Program-made: the position numbers and the translations under genes | Shown: one piece after another, positions 13,438-13,882 of the stretch | Layout of the letters: every line of letters starts with the position of its first letter | Position numbering within the stretch: the stretch's first letter is position 1 | Assembly: GCA_013349735.1 (NCBI GenBank) | Contig: DUZC01000027.1 | Coordinates: 1-13,882 of the forward strand | Length of the DNA stretch: 13,882 nt | Direction of reading: 5' to 3' | From: Rhodospirillaceae bacterium | GTDB taxonomy: Bacteria > Pseudomonadota > Alphaproteobacteria > Rhodospirillales > Magnetospirillaceae | The notes under the pieces: generated by a model | Told to the model about the DNA's origin: nothing | What the model saw: only the letters and a program-made list of their open reading frames with translations | The model's database searches: none

Positions 13438-13882
13438 ATGCCGCCGCAGGTGCCAACCACCGACTGTCAAAATCCGACATTTTGCTTCGCCGAGCATCCC
13501 TTGCGGGCCCGCCTTGCCGAAGAAGTTCATGCCAGGCCCTACGAGGCTTTGCAGATGCCGGTACGGGTCAGCCATCTGGCGGTGATCAATGGTGAACAGG
13601 CTCAAGGGGCCGACTGGGCTCATCTGCAAGGCTTGTGCGGTCGTGCCGGCATCGTCCCACCTTTGGCCGATGACCTCTGCTTCACCGCGGATTTCGATGA
13701 TTTCCGCCTGCGCTGGGAACGGCACACAGAGTTTTCTACCTACACTTTTTATATTTTCGGGTCCTTTACCGACCCCTTTGCAGAAACGGCGATCAGCCGC
13801 GTGCCGGTCGACTGGCTGGAATCGCTACCGGGCCTGGTATTGGCGGCCTGTCATCTGGCTGCCGATGGTATTTTGCGCGACG
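13438..13882 (+). CDS. DUF3422 family protein, N-terminal part (cut by window edge)
   Basis: From the ATG at 13438 an open frame runs without a stop to the end of the window, 148 complete codons. It begins MPPQVPTTDC and carries the family's typical N-terminal block: HPLRARLAEEVHARPYEAL (about 20-38), then VSHLAVINGE, HLQGLCGRAG and LRWERHTEFSTYTFYIFG (about 91-108). The last of these is highly characteristic of DUF3422, a proteobacterial family of around 400-450 residues with predicted C-terminal membrane segments. Its function is unknown. AGGGA lies about ten bases before the ATG. The gene starts divergently from tldD. Only about one third of the expected protein is in the window, so its C-terminus and the following gene cannot be judged. 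Confidence 0.85.
   Translation, partial: MPPQVPTTDCQNPTFCFAEHPLRARLAEEVHARPYEALQMPVRVSHLAVINGEQAQGADWAHLQGLCGRAGIVPPLADDLCFTADFDDFRLRWERHTEFSTYTFYIFGSFTDPFAETAISRVPVDWLESLPGLVLAACHLAADGILRD

Noticed and set aside
1..13882. CRISPR array, tRNA, rRNA, insertion sequence or prophage
   Set aside because: No regularly spaced repeats, cloverleaf-like stretches, transposase motifs or phage genes were seen on either strand.

Overview
The window looks like chromosomal DNA of an alphaproteobacterium, most probably of the Rhodospirillales type. The composition is GC-rich. The glutamate-cysteine ligase is of the plant/alphaproteobacterial form, the genome has a UbiA (ubiquinone) pathway, and a DUF3422 gene, an ETF-beta lysine methyltransferase (METTL20) homologue and the ubiA/rsmE/gshA neighbourhood are all present. 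The lineage is inferred from protein families only. There are 15 recognisable genes (the last runs off the right edge), one possible tiny leader ORF, and no tRNA, rRNA, CRISPR array, insertion sequence or prophage.

Layout, left to right. (1) 64-2591, minus strand: a TPR/glycosyltransferase-like protein followed, with a 4-base overlap, by a membrane-anchored Ig-like/LysM protein. (2) 2681-3289, plus: a LOG-family nucleotide hydrolase. (3) 3608-5830, plus: monomeric NADP-dependent isocitrate dehydrogenase, preceded by a 318-base gene-free leader and followed by a strong hairpin terminator. (4) 5910-6451, plus: panD (aspartate decarboxylase, for beta-alanine and CoA), with a possible leader peptide that overlaps its start codon. 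(5) 6495-8056, minus: ubiA and a METTL20-like methyltransferase, overlapping. (6) 8101-11139, plus: an operon-like run rsmE, gshA, a PchB-like chorismate mutase, greB, with gaps of 21-32 bases. (7) 11221-13371, minus: tldD and then a VapBC-type toxin-antitoxin pair carrying its own promoter-like sequence. (8) 13438-end, plus: the N-terminal part of a DUF3422 protein.

Most of the window is core metabolism and information processing: the TCA cycle, pantothenate, ubiquinone, glutathione, 16S rRNA modification, transcript-cleavage rescue and metalloprotease functions. The only clearly accessory item is the toxin-antitoxin pair between greB and tldD. I found no convincing evidence of a new multi-gene system. 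The best second-look items are the panD leader ORF, the coupled ubiA/METTL20-like pair, the cell-envelope LysM/TPR-glycosyltransferase pair, the chorismate mutase with a Q-to-E active-site change, and the structured leader of the isocitrate dehydrogenase gene.
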